Assembly (NCBI RefSeq): GCF_001950255.1
Contig: NZ_BDJK01000006.1
Span: 205,657-269,656 of the forward strand
Direction: 5' to 3'
Length of the DNA stretch: 64,000 nucleotides
Source: Carboxydothermus pertinax
GTDB taxonomy: Bacteria > Bacillota > Z-2901 > Carboxydothermales > Carboxydothermaceae
Shown in pieces: positions 24,346-32,622 of this stretch. Within the stretch, counting starts at the first letter, position 1. Each line of letters opens with the position of its first letter. Under the pieces are notes generated by a model. The model made no database searches, was not told the origin of the DNA, and saw only the letters and a program-made list of their open reading frames with translations. A program made the position numbers and the translations under genes.

Positions 24346-25599
24346 TTAAAACCCCCTTTCTAAAATAGAAACCGTAATGTAAGTGCCAGTACCGGCATGA
24401 CTGTGAATTAATCCTCTTTTAGCATTTTTAATTTGCAGCTTGTCATTACCAAAATGCTTGCCGATGGTTCCCTGAAGCTGCCAGAAGGCAAAGACCGCTT
24501 GCATTAGACCGGTAGCACCTACTGGGTGGCCGCAAGCCAGAAGTCCGCCCGAGGGGTTTACCGGTACTTTCCCGTTGAGTTCGGCATAACCGCTTTCTAC
24601 AAATTTACCGCCCTCACCGTACTTGCAAAGACCAAGGTCTTCATAGGTTTGAATTTCCGAGGAAGTGTAAGCGTCATGAAGTTCTACAAAATCCAGTTCT
24701 TTTAAAGGATCGGTTATTCCTGCCATTTTATACGCCTGCAGGGCTGCCATCCGCCCGCCCCGGAAAGAGTGCACTCCTGGATATTTTAAGTCTTTATAAT
24801 CGTCTTCTTTTTCGTGGGGCAGTAAAATAACTTTTCCCGAGGGTCGGTCGGCTAAGCGCATCGTATCGGTACCGGTACCAATACCCGTGATTTTAACCGG
24901 TTTGTCGGTGAGTTTATAAGCCATTTCTTCCGAAGCCAGGATGGCTACCGCTGCTCCATCGGACATCACGCAAATGTCAAGTCGCTTTAAGGGGTCAGCG
25001 ACCATTTCCGACTTTAACACGTCTTCAATTGTTAATTCCGCTGGAAATTGGCTGTAGGGGTTATAAATGGCATTTTTATGGTTTTTTACCGACACCATAG
25101 CTAATTGTTGTTCGGTGGTTCCAAATTCGTACATGTGTCGCCGGGCCATTAAAGCATAGTAACCGGTGTAAAATCCGCCTACGGGATAGTCAAAATTTGT
25201 ATCTGAAGCATGAGCGATAAATTCGTTTCCTTTCCAGGTATTAACGTGAGACATGGTTTCAAAGCCGTAAGCCACGCAGACTTCAGCCCTACCGGATGCT
25301 ATAGTTTCCCAGGCGGTTTGAAAGCATAATCCTCCAGTTGCGCCTCCGCCTTCAATTCTTTTGGACATTTTGGGAACTAAACCTAAATAATCCTGGACCA
25401 TAATTCCGGCCATTAATTGCCGGGTAAAATGGTCGGAAAAATACGAAGCTACAGTGGCATCAATTTGTTCGCGGTCTAATTTTGGGATGTCATTCATAGC
25501 ATAATCGAAAGCTTCTTTAACCATGTAACGAAAATCTTTGTCGGGGTTTGCTTTTTTAAATTTGGTAATGCCCCCGGCTACCATATAAACTGGACGCAT
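24346..25599 (-). CDS. SCP2-type thiolase-like protein lacking the nucleophilic Cys
   Basis: This 417-residue thiolase fold has ELHDAYTSSEI, NPSGGLLACGHPVGATG and C-terminal GTGTYITVSILE. The usual nucleophile motif (EAACASG) reads EGGGATGG here, so Gly86 stands where Cys is expected; the nearest Cys is Cys92. The catalytic His in CGHPVGATG is kept. Cys-less thiolase folds paired with DUF35 proteins include retro-aldolases, so this may not be a thiolase. It is third of the acyl-CoA operon. Confidence 0.85.
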   Translation of the reverse strand: MRPVYMVAGGITKFKKANPDKDFRYMVKEAFDYAMNDIPKLDREQIDATVASYFSDHFTRQLMAGIMVQDYLGLVPKMSKRIEGGGATGGLCFQTAWETIASGRAEVCVAYGFETMSHVNTWKGNEFIAHASDTNFDYPVGGFYTGYYALMARRHMYEFGTTEQQLAMVSVKNHKNAIYNPYSQFPAELTIEDVLKSEMVADPLKRLDICVMSDGAAVAILASEEMAYKLTDKPVKITGIGTGTDTMRLADRPSGKVILLPHEKEDDYKDLKYPGVHSFRGGRMAALQAYKMAGITDPLKELDFVELHDAYTSSEIQTYEDLGLCKYGEGGKFVESGYAELNGKVPVNPSGGLLACGHPVGATGLMQAVFAFWQLQGTIGKHFGNDKLQIKNAKRGLIHSHAGTGTYITVSILERGF

Positions 25600-25619
25600 C
25601 GAAAAACCTCCTTTTAATT

Positions 25620-26765
25620 TTATACCGGACAGCCAAGCTGCCGGGCGATGACCAGCCTTTGAATTTCTGACGTACCTTCACCGATGGTTAAAAGCTTGGC
25701 GTCTCGTAAAAACATTTCTACCTGATACTCGGTAATGTAACCGTAACCTCCGTGGATTTGTACCGCATCCAAGGCTACTTCCACGGCAATTTCCGAGGCG
25801 TAGAGTTTGGCCATAGCTGCCTCCTTGGCAAAGGGGCGGTTGTTTTCTTTAAGCCAGGCGGCTTTATAGGTAAGGTTTCTGGCCAGTTCAATCTTGGTGG
25901 CCATATCGGCCAGTTTGAAAGCAATTGCCTGGTTGGAGGATATGGGTTTCTTAAACTGAATTCGGGTGTTGGCATAGGCCAGTGCTTGCTCAAAAGCACC
26001 CTGGGCAACTCCTACCGAAAGAGCAGCAATTCCAATTCGCCCGTTGTTTAAAACCTGCAGAAACTGTTTAAATCCTTCCCCGGGTTTACCCAAAAGGTTT
26101 TCTTTGGGAATGCGGACATTTTCAAAGACCAGTTCGGTGGTATTGGAACCTCGCATGCCCAGCTTTTCCAGATTATCAATTATCGTAAAGCCGGGGGTAC
26201 CAACTGGAACGATGAAGGCAGAGATTCCCCTGGTTCCTTTGCTGCGCTCGGTGACAGCAGTAATGGTAACGTATTTGGCGTAGCTGGCATTGGTTATAAA
26301 CATTTTGCTGCCGTTTATGACGTAATGATCCCCGTCCAAAACGGCGGTGGTTTGGGTTCCACCGGCATCGGAGCCGGCATTTGGTTCAGTTAGGCCAAAG
26401 GCTCCTAAGTATTTACCAAGAGTTAATGGAGGCAGATAAGTTTCTTTTTGTTCTTCTGTTCCAAAAAGTAAAATTGGCATTGCTCCCAGGGAGATATGGG
26501 CCGAATAGGAAAGGGCCAGGGAAGGGCAAACCCTTGCTAACTCTTCTACAGCAATGGCAAAACTTAAATAATCGGAACCAATGCCTCCATACTTTTCCGG
26601 AATAGGGAGCCCCATAAGCCCCAGTTCCCCCAGTTGCCACCAGATTTCACCTGGAATTTTGCCGTTTTTGTCTATTTCCCGGACTTTGGGTTTTAAAACT
26701 TCCTCGGCAAACTTCCTTACGGTGGTCTGGAGTAGTTTATGTTCTTCGGAAAGCTCAAAATTCAC
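25620..26765 (-). CDS. acyl-CoA dehydrogenase
   Basis: This 381-residue FAD enzyme has both ACAD signatures: GAFGLTEPNAGSDAGGTQT and the C-terminal QIHGGYGYITEYQVEMFLRDAK, TIGEGTSEIQRLVIAR. The catalytic Glu is expected in IGEGTSE. It introduces the alpha-beta double bond into acyl-CoA and would pass electrons to an ETF not encoded nearby. It lies between the synthetase and the thiolase-like gene, so the operon resembles a partial beta-oxidation route. No enoyl-CoA hydratase or hydroxyacyl dehydrogenase is present here. Confidence 0.93.
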   Translation of the reverse strand: MNFELSEEHKLLQTTVRKFAEEVLKPKVREIDKNGKIPGEIWWQLGELGLMGLPIPEKYGGIGSDYLSFAIAVEELARVCPSLALSYSAHISLGAMPILLFGTEEQKETYLPPLTLGKYLGAFGLTEPNAGSDAGGTQTTAVLDGDHYVINGSKMFITNASYAKYVTITAVTERSKGTRGISAFIVPVGTPGFTIIDNLEKLGMRGSNTTELVFENVRIPKENLLGKPGEGFKQFLQVLNNGRIGIAALSVGVAQGAFEQALAYANTRIQFKKPISSNQAIAFKLADMATKIELARNLTYKAAWLKENNRPFAKEAAMAKLYASEIAVEVALDAVQIHGGYGYITEYQVEMFLRDAKLLTIGEGTSEIQRLVIARQLGCPV

Positions 26766-26766
26766 C

Positions 26767-28692
26767 TCACTCCCTCCTTTCTTTACTAATTTCTTTCAAG
26801 GCACTGGGGTTTTCTAAAGAAGAAGTATCACTATTTACATCTCCTAAATAACTTTCCCGGATTAGGCGTCGCAATATTTTGCCGTTTCTGGTTTTAGGCA
26901 GGGCTTTGATGATTAATACGTCTTCGGGAGACAGAGCTTTAGAAAGTTTGGTCGCGATTTGGTTTTTGATTTTTTGGATAAGTTCCTCTTTGGCAATATC
27001 CTTTTTACTTGGAACGGCAACTACTACTAATACCTCTCCCTTAATTGGATGGGGCACTCCAAAGGCTGCCGATTCGGCTATTTCGGGGAGAGCGTTGACG
27101 ATATTTTCCACTTCTGCCGGTCCCAGACGTTTTCCCGCAACTTTTATGGTGTCATCGGACCTTCCCAGGATGTACCAGTAGCCGTTTTCATCAATTTTGG
27201 CCCAGTCGCCATGAGCCCAGAGGTCCTGGCCAAAGCGGGAAAAATAGGTTTTTTCAAAACGCTCCGGTTCCTTAAAAAATCCCCGGGTAATACCGTTCCA
27301 GGGCCCTTTAATTACCAGTTCTCCCACCCGGTTTCTTACCGGTTTTCCCTTTTCATCGACCACGTCAGCATTAATTCCCGGTAAAACCCCGGTAAAAGCA
27401 CAAGGAGGAATTGGGTGGATGGGGTAGGAAGCTAATATTCCTCCGGATATCTCCGTACCTCCGGAATAATTGATGATGGGAAGTTTACCTTTTCCTACTT
27501 TTGCAAAAAACCACTGCCAGGCTTCCTCGGTCCAGGGTTCACCGGTGGAACCTAAAATTCTAAGGCTTTTAAGGTTGAAGTTTGCCGGTTCGGCATCGGG
27601 AAAAGTCATGAGATGTCGGATTAAAGTTGGAGAAAGGCCTAAAACAGTAATTTGATGCTTTTCAATAAGTTCCCATAGCCGGGTGCGGTTCGGATAATCG
27701 GGAGAGCCTTCATAAAGAATTACTGTGCCACCAATCAATAAAGTTCCGTAAATTAACCAGGGCCCCATCATCCAGCCTAAATCGGTTATCCAAAAAACTC
27801 TGTCCTGGGGACCAATATCAAAGGCAAAGAGCATATCAATAGCGTTTTTTACCGGAAAGCCAATATGGGTATGAAGGGTTCCCTTGGGTTTTCCGGTCGT
27901 TCCGGAGGTATAGATGATTAAAAGGGGATCTTCGGTTTTGGTATCTGCCAGGGAAACTTCTTGCGTAAATTTTTCTTTCAGGTCGTTGTACCAATAAAGC
28001 TTTTCCCGGGAATAAGGAAGCTTTTGGGTATTGAAATTTGAAACCGTAAGAATAGCAGTGTTAAGGTCTTTAACTGCCTCAAGGGCTGTTTTTAAAAGAG
28101 AAACTTCCTGGCCCCGGCGGGAAAAGCCGTCAGCGGTGATTAACAGTTTAGCCCCGGAAAGGGTAACCCTTTCCCGGACCGCTTCCACGCCGTACCCGGA
28201 AAAAACCGGTACGGCCACAGCTCCGATATAGGCTAAAGCTAGCAAAAAGACTGGTGCTTCTTTAATCATCGGAAGGTAAATCGCAACCCTATCGCCCAAA
28301 GAAATGTCAAGATTTACAAGGACCGTTGCTGCCTTTTGGATTTCCCGGTAAAATTGTTGATAGGTCAGGGTTTCGACGGTAGAATTTTCTTTTTCGGCAA
28401 TAATTGCAAGTTTTTCACCGTTTGCGAGGGCTTTTTTAACAACCGCGTCGTAGGCGATGTTAAAGCTGGCATTAGTAAAATATTTTGGATAGTGCCAGCC
28501 CTGGCTTAAATCTTCTATTTTTTCGTAGGGAGTGAAAAAAGTTAAGTCCAGTTGTTTGGCCATTTCCGAATAAAACCAGTCTGGATAGCTAAATGCTGCT
28601 TTAATTAACTCCTCAAAGCTTTTAAAGTGCCAGCGAGCCATAAAACGGGCAATAAAGCTTTCCTTTAAATGGCGTTCCTCCGGGATAAACAA
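26767..28692 (-). CDS. AMP-forming acyl-CoA/acetyl-CoA synthetase-like enzyme
   Basis: This 641-residue enzyme of the acetyl-CoA synthetase superfamily activates a carboxylic acid to the CoA ester. The P-loop is IYTSGTTGKPKGTLHTHIG, the adenylate motif YSGGTEISGGI, the hinge GRSDDTIKVAGKRLGPAEVE, and the C-terminal acetylatable Lys lies in PKTRNGKILRRLIR. It differs from the true Acs at 30319-32277, so its acid is probably longer or branched. It is the first gene behind the sigma-54 promoter at 28733-28748. Confidence 0.9.
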   Translation of the reverse strand: MFIPEERHLKESFIARFMARWHFKSFEELIKAAFSYPDWFYSEMAKQLDLTFFTPYEKIEDLSQGWHYPKYFTNASFNIAYDAVVKKALANGEKLAIIAEKENSTVETLTYQQFYREIQKAATVLVNLDISLGDRVAIYLPMIKEAPVFLLALAYIGAVAVPVFSGYGVEAVRERVTLSGAKLLITADGFSRRGQEVSLLKTALEAVKDLNTAILTVSNFNTQKLPYSREKLYWYNDLKEKFTQEVSLADTKTEDPLLIIYTSGTTGKPKGTLHTHIGFPVKNAIDMLFAFDIGPQDRVFWITDLGWMMGPWLIYGTLLIGGTVILYEGSPDYPNRTRLWELIEKHQITVLGLSPTLIRHLMTFPDAEPANFNLKSLRILGSTGEPWTEEAWQWFFAKVGKGKLPIINYSGGTEISGGILASYPIHPIPPCAFTGVLPGINADVVDEKGKPVRNRVGELVIKGPWNGITRGFFKEPERFEKTYFSRFGQDLWAHGDWAKIDENGYWYILGRSDDTIKVAGKRLGPAEVENIVNALPEIAESAAFGVPHPIKGEVLVVVAVPSKKDIAKEELIQKIKNQIATKLSKALSPEDVLIIKALPKTRNGKILRRLIRESYLGDVNSDTSSLENPSALKEISKERRE

Positions 28693-28732
28693 TTTTTCAC
28701 CTCCTTTTTAAGAATTTTCTAAAAATTAAGAA

Positions 28733-28748
28733 AGCAAACTTCATGCCA
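28733..28748 (-). promoter_or_regulatory. sigma-54 (-24/-12) promoter of the acyl-CoA operon
   Basis: On the minus strand TGGCATGAAGTTTGCT matches the consensus TGGCAC-N5-TTGCW with one change and the required 10 bases between GG and GC. It lies 41 bases upstream of the synthetase start codon. An enhancer-binding activator gene adjoins it. Confidence 0.85.
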
Positions 28749-28776
28749 ACAAAAAAGTTAAAACCATAAAAATAGC

Positions 28777-28794
28777 TGCTTCACTTTTGAAGCA
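28777..28794. promoter_or_regulatory. 18-bp palindrome, proximal activator site
   Basis: TGCTTCACTTTTGAAGCA, an inverted repeat of TGCTTCA. It lies 29 bp upstream of the -24 element and is nearly identical to the distal copy 54 bp away, as expected for a paired enhancer of a sigma-54 activator. Confidence 0.75.
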
Positions 28795-28830
28795 GCTAGC
28801 TAAGATCTACCCGAATTATTTTTGCAGCGA

Positions 28831-28848
28831 TGCTTCACTATTGAAGCA
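28831..28848. promoter_or_regulatory. 18-bp palindrome, distal activator site
   Basis: TGCTTCACTATTGAAGCA differs from the proximal copy at one central base. It abuts the stop codon of the activator gene. The 54-bp spacing is about five helical turns, so both sites face the same side of the DNA. Confidence 0.75.
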
Positions 28849-30237
28849 CTAAAAGCCGGTTTTAATGCCGTGTTTGCGGGCTTTTCTAATAAAGGAAGCC
28901 TGACTTATTCCTAAAGCCTTTGCGGCTTTGCGGGTTGAACCGTGGGTTTCTAAAGCTTTTAAAATAAGACTTTTTTCCACGGTATTGAGTTTTTTGGCTA
29001 GGGATAAATCTTCCGGATTTTCTTTTATTTTAACTGTGGTAAACAGATTTTGGTAATCTTCTAAAGTAACGATCTTACCCGTTGAAACAATGACAAGACG
29101 CTCCACAGTGTTACTGAGCTCCCGGACATTTCCGGGCCAGGGCTTTTCGGTCAAAAAATCAACCAGTTCCGGGGCGAAAAGTTTTTTAAAACCGTGTTTT
29201 TTGTTAAATACCTCCAAAAAATAGTGAATTAAAGCCGGGATATCTTCAGGACGCTCCCGCAGGGGCGGAATCACGATGGGAATTACATTTAAACGATAGT
29301 AGAGGTCTTCGCGAAAGGTTTTGTTTTTTACCATTTGGCTGAGGTCTCTATTGGTAGCGGCTATAATTCTTACATCTAATTTTCTCGGAGTCGTACTTCC
29401 AAGACGGTAAATTTCCTTGTCCTGTAAAACCCTTAAAAGCTTGGCTTGAAGCTGTAGGGGAAGGTCACCAATTTCATCTAAGAAAATTGTCCCGTGGTTG
29501 GCCAGTTCAAAGAGGCCGGGTTTTCCGTTTTTATTGGCGCCGGAAAAAGCTCCCTGCTCGTAGCCAAAAAGTTCTGATTCCAGGAGGTTGTCCGGTATGG
29601 CGGAACAGTTTATTTTAATGAAATTTTCCGTACGGCGCCTGCTTTCCTGGTGGATGAGGGAGGCAATTACTTCTTTACCGGAACCGGATTCTCCCAGTAT
29701 TAGCACTGTCGCATCAATATCCGCAACGCGGCGGGCTAGTTCTACCACGTGCTCCATGGCAGCGCTTTTATAAACTATTGGTTGCTGGTATTGACTTTCC
29801 CGCAGGTGCTTTAAGGCTTCCCGGTAGTTTTCGAGGCGTTCGTTTAATAATGAATTTAGCCTTTTTAATTCTTTATAATAACTGCGAATTAAATCAGTAC
29901 GGGTGACAATACCGATAATTTTACCATCACTATCTACTACGGGTACTCTCCCAACCGGTACTTCCCAGGTTTTATCGGCGTCTTCTTCCGGGGTAAAGGT
30001 AAAAAGTTCAGTAATCATCAGTTTTTTTACCGGTGTATCCGGAGAAAGGTTATTAAGGAAAGCATCAAGCACATGACTTTTAGTTATTAACCCTAAAAGT
30101 TTGTTACTTTGGTCAACCACCGGTAAAGCATCAATTTTGTTAAGACGCATAAGGTAAGTAGCTTCCCGCAATGTACCGTCAGGCTCAATGGCAATAAGCT
30201 TGGTAGTCATTATTTGCTTTATTTGCATAAATGTCAC
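28849..30237 (-). CDS. sigma-54-dependent activator with N-terminal CBS pair
   Basis: This 462-residue enhancer-binding protein has a tandem CBS sensory pair (residues 1-125), a linker helix, and an AAA+ domain with Walker A GESGSGKE, the sigma-54 contact loop GAFSGA (usually GAFTGA) and Walker B TIFLDEIGD. It ends in a Fis-type HTH (STRKAAKALGISQASFIRKA). CBS pairs bind adenosine nucleotides, suggesting the adjacent acyl-CoA genes answer to energy charge or CoA-adenylates. It almost certainly binds the two palindromes between it and the synthetase gene. Confidence 0.93.
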   Translation of the reverse strand: MTFMQIKQIMTTKLIAIEPDGTLREATYLMRLNKIDALPVVDQSNKLLGLITKSHVLDAFLNNLSPDTPVKKLMITELFTFTPEEDADKTWEVPVGRVPVVDSDGKIIGIVTRTDLIRSYYKELKRLNSLLNERLENYREALKHLRESQYQQPIVYKSAAMEHVVELARRVADIDATVLILGESGSGKEVIASLIHQESRRRTENFIKINCSAIPDNLLESELFGYEQGAFSGANKNGKPGLFELANHGTIFLDEIGDLPLQLQAKLLRVLQDKEIYRLGSTTPRKLDVRIIAATNRDLSQMVKNKTFREDLYYRLNVIPIVIPPLRERPEDIPALIHYFLEVFNKKHGFKKLFAPELVDFLTEKPWPGNVRELSNTVERLVIVSTGKIVTLEDYQNLFTTVKIKENPEDLSLAKKLNTVEKSLILKALETHGSTRKAAKALGISQASFIRKARKHGIKTGF

Positions 30238-30306
30238 CCCTGATTAATATATTCTAAAAATTAAGACAAATTACCTGCTAATTTTTTAAAATATTTTTAC
30301 TAAAAA

Positions 30307-30330
30307 AGAGCGGCAAAGTTACCGCTCTGT
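30307..30330 (-). terminator. terminator of acetyl-CoA synthetase
   Basis: AGAGCGG (30307-30313) pairs with CCGCTCT (30322-30328). Read on the minus strand a T-run follows. Confidence 0.8.
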
Positions 30331-32277
30331 AATTATTTCTTTTATTTTTTCTAAAGTAGTTACATCTTCTAAGCTCGTAACATCACCTTTTACTTCACCT
30401 TTTGTTACCAATTCTTTTAACAACCGGCGCATAATTTTGCCGCTGGCGGTTTTAGGCATCACGGGAGTAAAATAGATTTTCGCCGGTTCAGCAATCTTAC
30501 CGATTTTCTCAACTGCTATTTTTCTAATTTTTTCTTCTGATTCCTGCGTTACTTCATATCCTTGACGCAGTGTTACGAAGGCAATCGGAACTAACCCCTT
30601 GATTTCATCGGGAGCACCTACCACTGCCACTTCGGCAACTCCTTCCACTTCAATGATGGCACTTTCCATTTCCATGGTACTGAGGCGGTGACCGGCAACG
30701 TTTATTACATCATCAATCCGACCGGTAACCCAGAAATGACCATCTTTATCTTTAACTGCACCGTCGTTGGTAAAATAAGCCCCGGGTACTTGCCGGAAAT
30801 AGCTTTTAAGATAAAGATCGTGTTCCTTCCAGAGGGTACGTACCAGCATAGGAATTGGTCTTGTCATAATTAAATTACCGGGGGTTTCCGGAGGTACCGG
30901 ATTTCCTTCTTCGTCAACTACTTCTAACTTTGCCCCTAAGAACTGAATACCGCAGGAGCCCGGTTTCATCGGGGTAATCCAGGCAGCTCCTGCTAAGGGG
31001 GTGCCGGCCGTTTCCGTTTGCCCCCAGGTATTATTAATGTAAATTTTTTCTTTACCTAAATTTTCATACATCCAGTACCAGGCTTCGGGATTAAGCGGCT
31101 CTCCCACCGTGCAAATCACATCCAAGCAGGAAAGGTCGTAGGGTTCCATATACCGTTCGCCGTAACGCATTAGCATTCGTACGGCGGTTGGTGCGGTAAA
31201 TAATTTATTTACCCGGTATTTATGGATTATCTGATAAAAACGATCGGGTTTAGGGTAGTCGATAGCTCCTTCGTAAAAAATGGTAGTAATACCGTTGGCA
31301 AGAGCTCCGACAATACCCCAGATATGCATTGTAAGCCAGCCGATGTCTGCCGTGCACCATAAAATATCTTCGGGGTGCAGGTCTAAGTGATATTTGGCGT
31401 AAATATAATTATTTACCGTAAAAGCAACACCGGAATGAACCACACCTTTAGGTTTTCCGGTGGTGCCGCTGGTGTAAAATACCAGACCCGGTTCGTTAGC
31501 TTCGATGGGTTCCGGTGGACAGTCTATTGGGGCTTTTTGCATTAATTCATCCCACCAGTAATCCCTGCCCGGAACCATCTTAACCGGTGTGTTAGTTCTT
31601 TTAACTACCACTACTTTTTGGATACTGTTGATTCCTTCGATAGCCTGATCAGCTTTGGGTTTTAAGGGTATTTCTTTACCGCGGCGATAGCCACCATCGG
31701 CGGTAATTAAGACCTGCGGCTCATAATGAATGAGCCGGTCCCGTAAGGCCTGTTCGGAAAATCCGGAAAAAACGGTATTGAAAATAATGCCGGTGCGGTA
31801 GCAGGCTAAAACGGCAATGACCGTTTCGGCTAGATTTGGAAGATAAATAGCCACCCGGTCGCCTTTTTTAAGGCCAAAGCTTTTTAAGACGTTGGCAAAA
31901 CGGTTAACTTCGGCCCAGAGCATGCGGTAAGTATAAAATTTTGTTTCGTAATTTTCACCTTCCCAGATAAGGGCCAGTTTGTTGTTGGCTCCTTTTTCTA
32001 AATGGCGATCTAACATATTATAGGCCGGATTGGTGATGCCCCCAATAAAGTAACGAAAATTAGGAAGAGCCCCCTCAAAAGTTTTTTCCCAGGGATGAAG
32101 CCACCACAGTTCACGCGCCACGTCATTCCAGAACTTTTCCGGGTTATCCCAGGATAGTTTTAAAAGTTCGTTGAATTTTTCAATACTGCCCGCTACCGAT
32201 TTTTTTACTTTTTCCGGATTAGGATAAAAAATCTTACTTTCTTTAATCATTTTTAACTCTTCCGTTAATTCTGTCAT
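30319..32277 (-). CDS. acsA: acetyl-CoA synthetase (AMP-forming)
   Basis: This 652-residue enzyme has the Acs hallmarks: N-terminal WDNPEKFWNDVARELWWLHPW, P-loop VFYTSGTTGKPKGVVHSG, TWGQTETAGTPLAG, GRIDDVINVAGHRLSTMEME and the acetylatable Lys in PKTASGKIMRR. It makes acetyl-CoA from acetate, ATP and CoA. ATG 32277 follows AAAGGAGGG on the minus strand. It is transcribed separately from the sigma-54 operon; I find no -24/-12 element upstream of it. Confidence 0.93.
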   Translation of the reverse strand: MTELTEELKMIKESKIFYPNPEKVKKSVAGSIEKFNELLKLSWDNPEKFWNDVARELWWLHPWEKTFEGALPNFRYFIGGITNPAYNMLDRHLEKGANNKLALIWEGENYETKFYTYRMLWAEVNRFANVLKSFGLKKGDRVAIYLPNLAETVIAVLACYRTGIIFNTVFSGFSEQALRDRLIHYEPQVLITADGGYRRGKEIPLKPKADQAIEGINSIQKVVVVKRTNTPVKMVPGRDYWWDELMQKAPIDCPPEPIEANEPGLVFYTSGTTGKPKGVVHSGVAFTVNNYIYAKYHLDLHPEDILWCTADIGWLTMHIWGIVGALANGITTIFYEGAIDYPKPDRFYQIIHKYRVNKLFTAPTAVRMLMRYGERYMEPYDLSCLDVICTVGEPLNPEAWYWMYENLGKEKIYINNTWGQTETAGTPLAGAAWITPMKPGSCGIQFLGAKLEVVDEEGNPVPPETPGNLIMTRPIPMLVRTLWKEHDLYLKSYFRQVPGAYFTNDGAVKDKDGHFWVTGRIDDVINVAGHRLSTMEMESAIIEVEGVAEVAVVGAPDEIKGLVPIAFVTLRQGYEVTQESEEKIRKIAVEKIGKIAEPAKIYFTPVMPKTASGKIMRRLLKELVTKGEVKGDVTSLEDVTTLEKIKEIITER

Positions 32278-32411
32278 GAAAAACCCTCCTTTAAATTCTT
32301 TTTTTTAATTTTAAAAAAATAAAACTCTATTTAGGTAAAAAAAGGCTTAAATGTAAAAATAAAGAGGCGAATTGCTTAAATTCACTTTTTAGTGGTAATT
32401 TATAAAAGTAC

Positions 32412-32440
32412 TTGACTACAGGGAAATATTAGTTTAAATT
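32412..32440 (+). promoter_or_regulatory. sigma-A promoter of the thiamin operon
   Basis: TTGACT (32412-32417), a 17-base spacer, then TAAATT (32435-32440). The riboswitch aptamer begins about 16 bases downstream, as expected for its transcript. Confidence 0.6.
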
Positions 32441-32455
32441 TAAGTTAACTAAAAA

Positions 32456-32546
32456 CCCTCGGGGGTGCCGGATGAGCCCGGCTGAGAAGGCTTCGCGCTG
32501 AAGAAGCCTACCCTTTGAACCTGCTCTGGGTAATGCCAGCGGAGGG
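32456..32546 (+). promoter_or_regulatory. TPP (thi-box) riboswitch
   Basis: The helix P1 pairs CCCTC (32456-32460) with GAGGG (32542-32546). Diagnostic conserved bases are GGCTGAGAAGG, ACCCTTTGAACCTG and GGGTAATGCCAGCG. Thiamin pyrophosphate binding would favour the terminator at 32569-32608 and shut off the thiD2E-C-M-L genes. Confidence 0.95.
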
Positions 32547-32568
32547 AGAGGAAATAATGATAAGTTAC

Positions 32569-32609
32569 AGCCAACCTCTTCCATCTTCTGGGAGAGGTTG
32601 GCTTTTTTT
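32569..32609 (+). terminator. riboswitch-controlled terminator
   Basis: AGCCAACCTCT (32569-32579) pairs with AGAGGTTGGCT (32593-32603) and a T-run follows. It lies between the TPP aptamer and the first thiamin gene. Confidence 0.88.
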
Positions 32610-32622
32610 GGGGAGGTATTCG

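Noticed and set aside
32278..32411. Sigma-54 promoter for acetyl-CoA synthetase
   Set aside because: No TGGCAC-N5-TTGC match was found on the minus strand in the upstream region.
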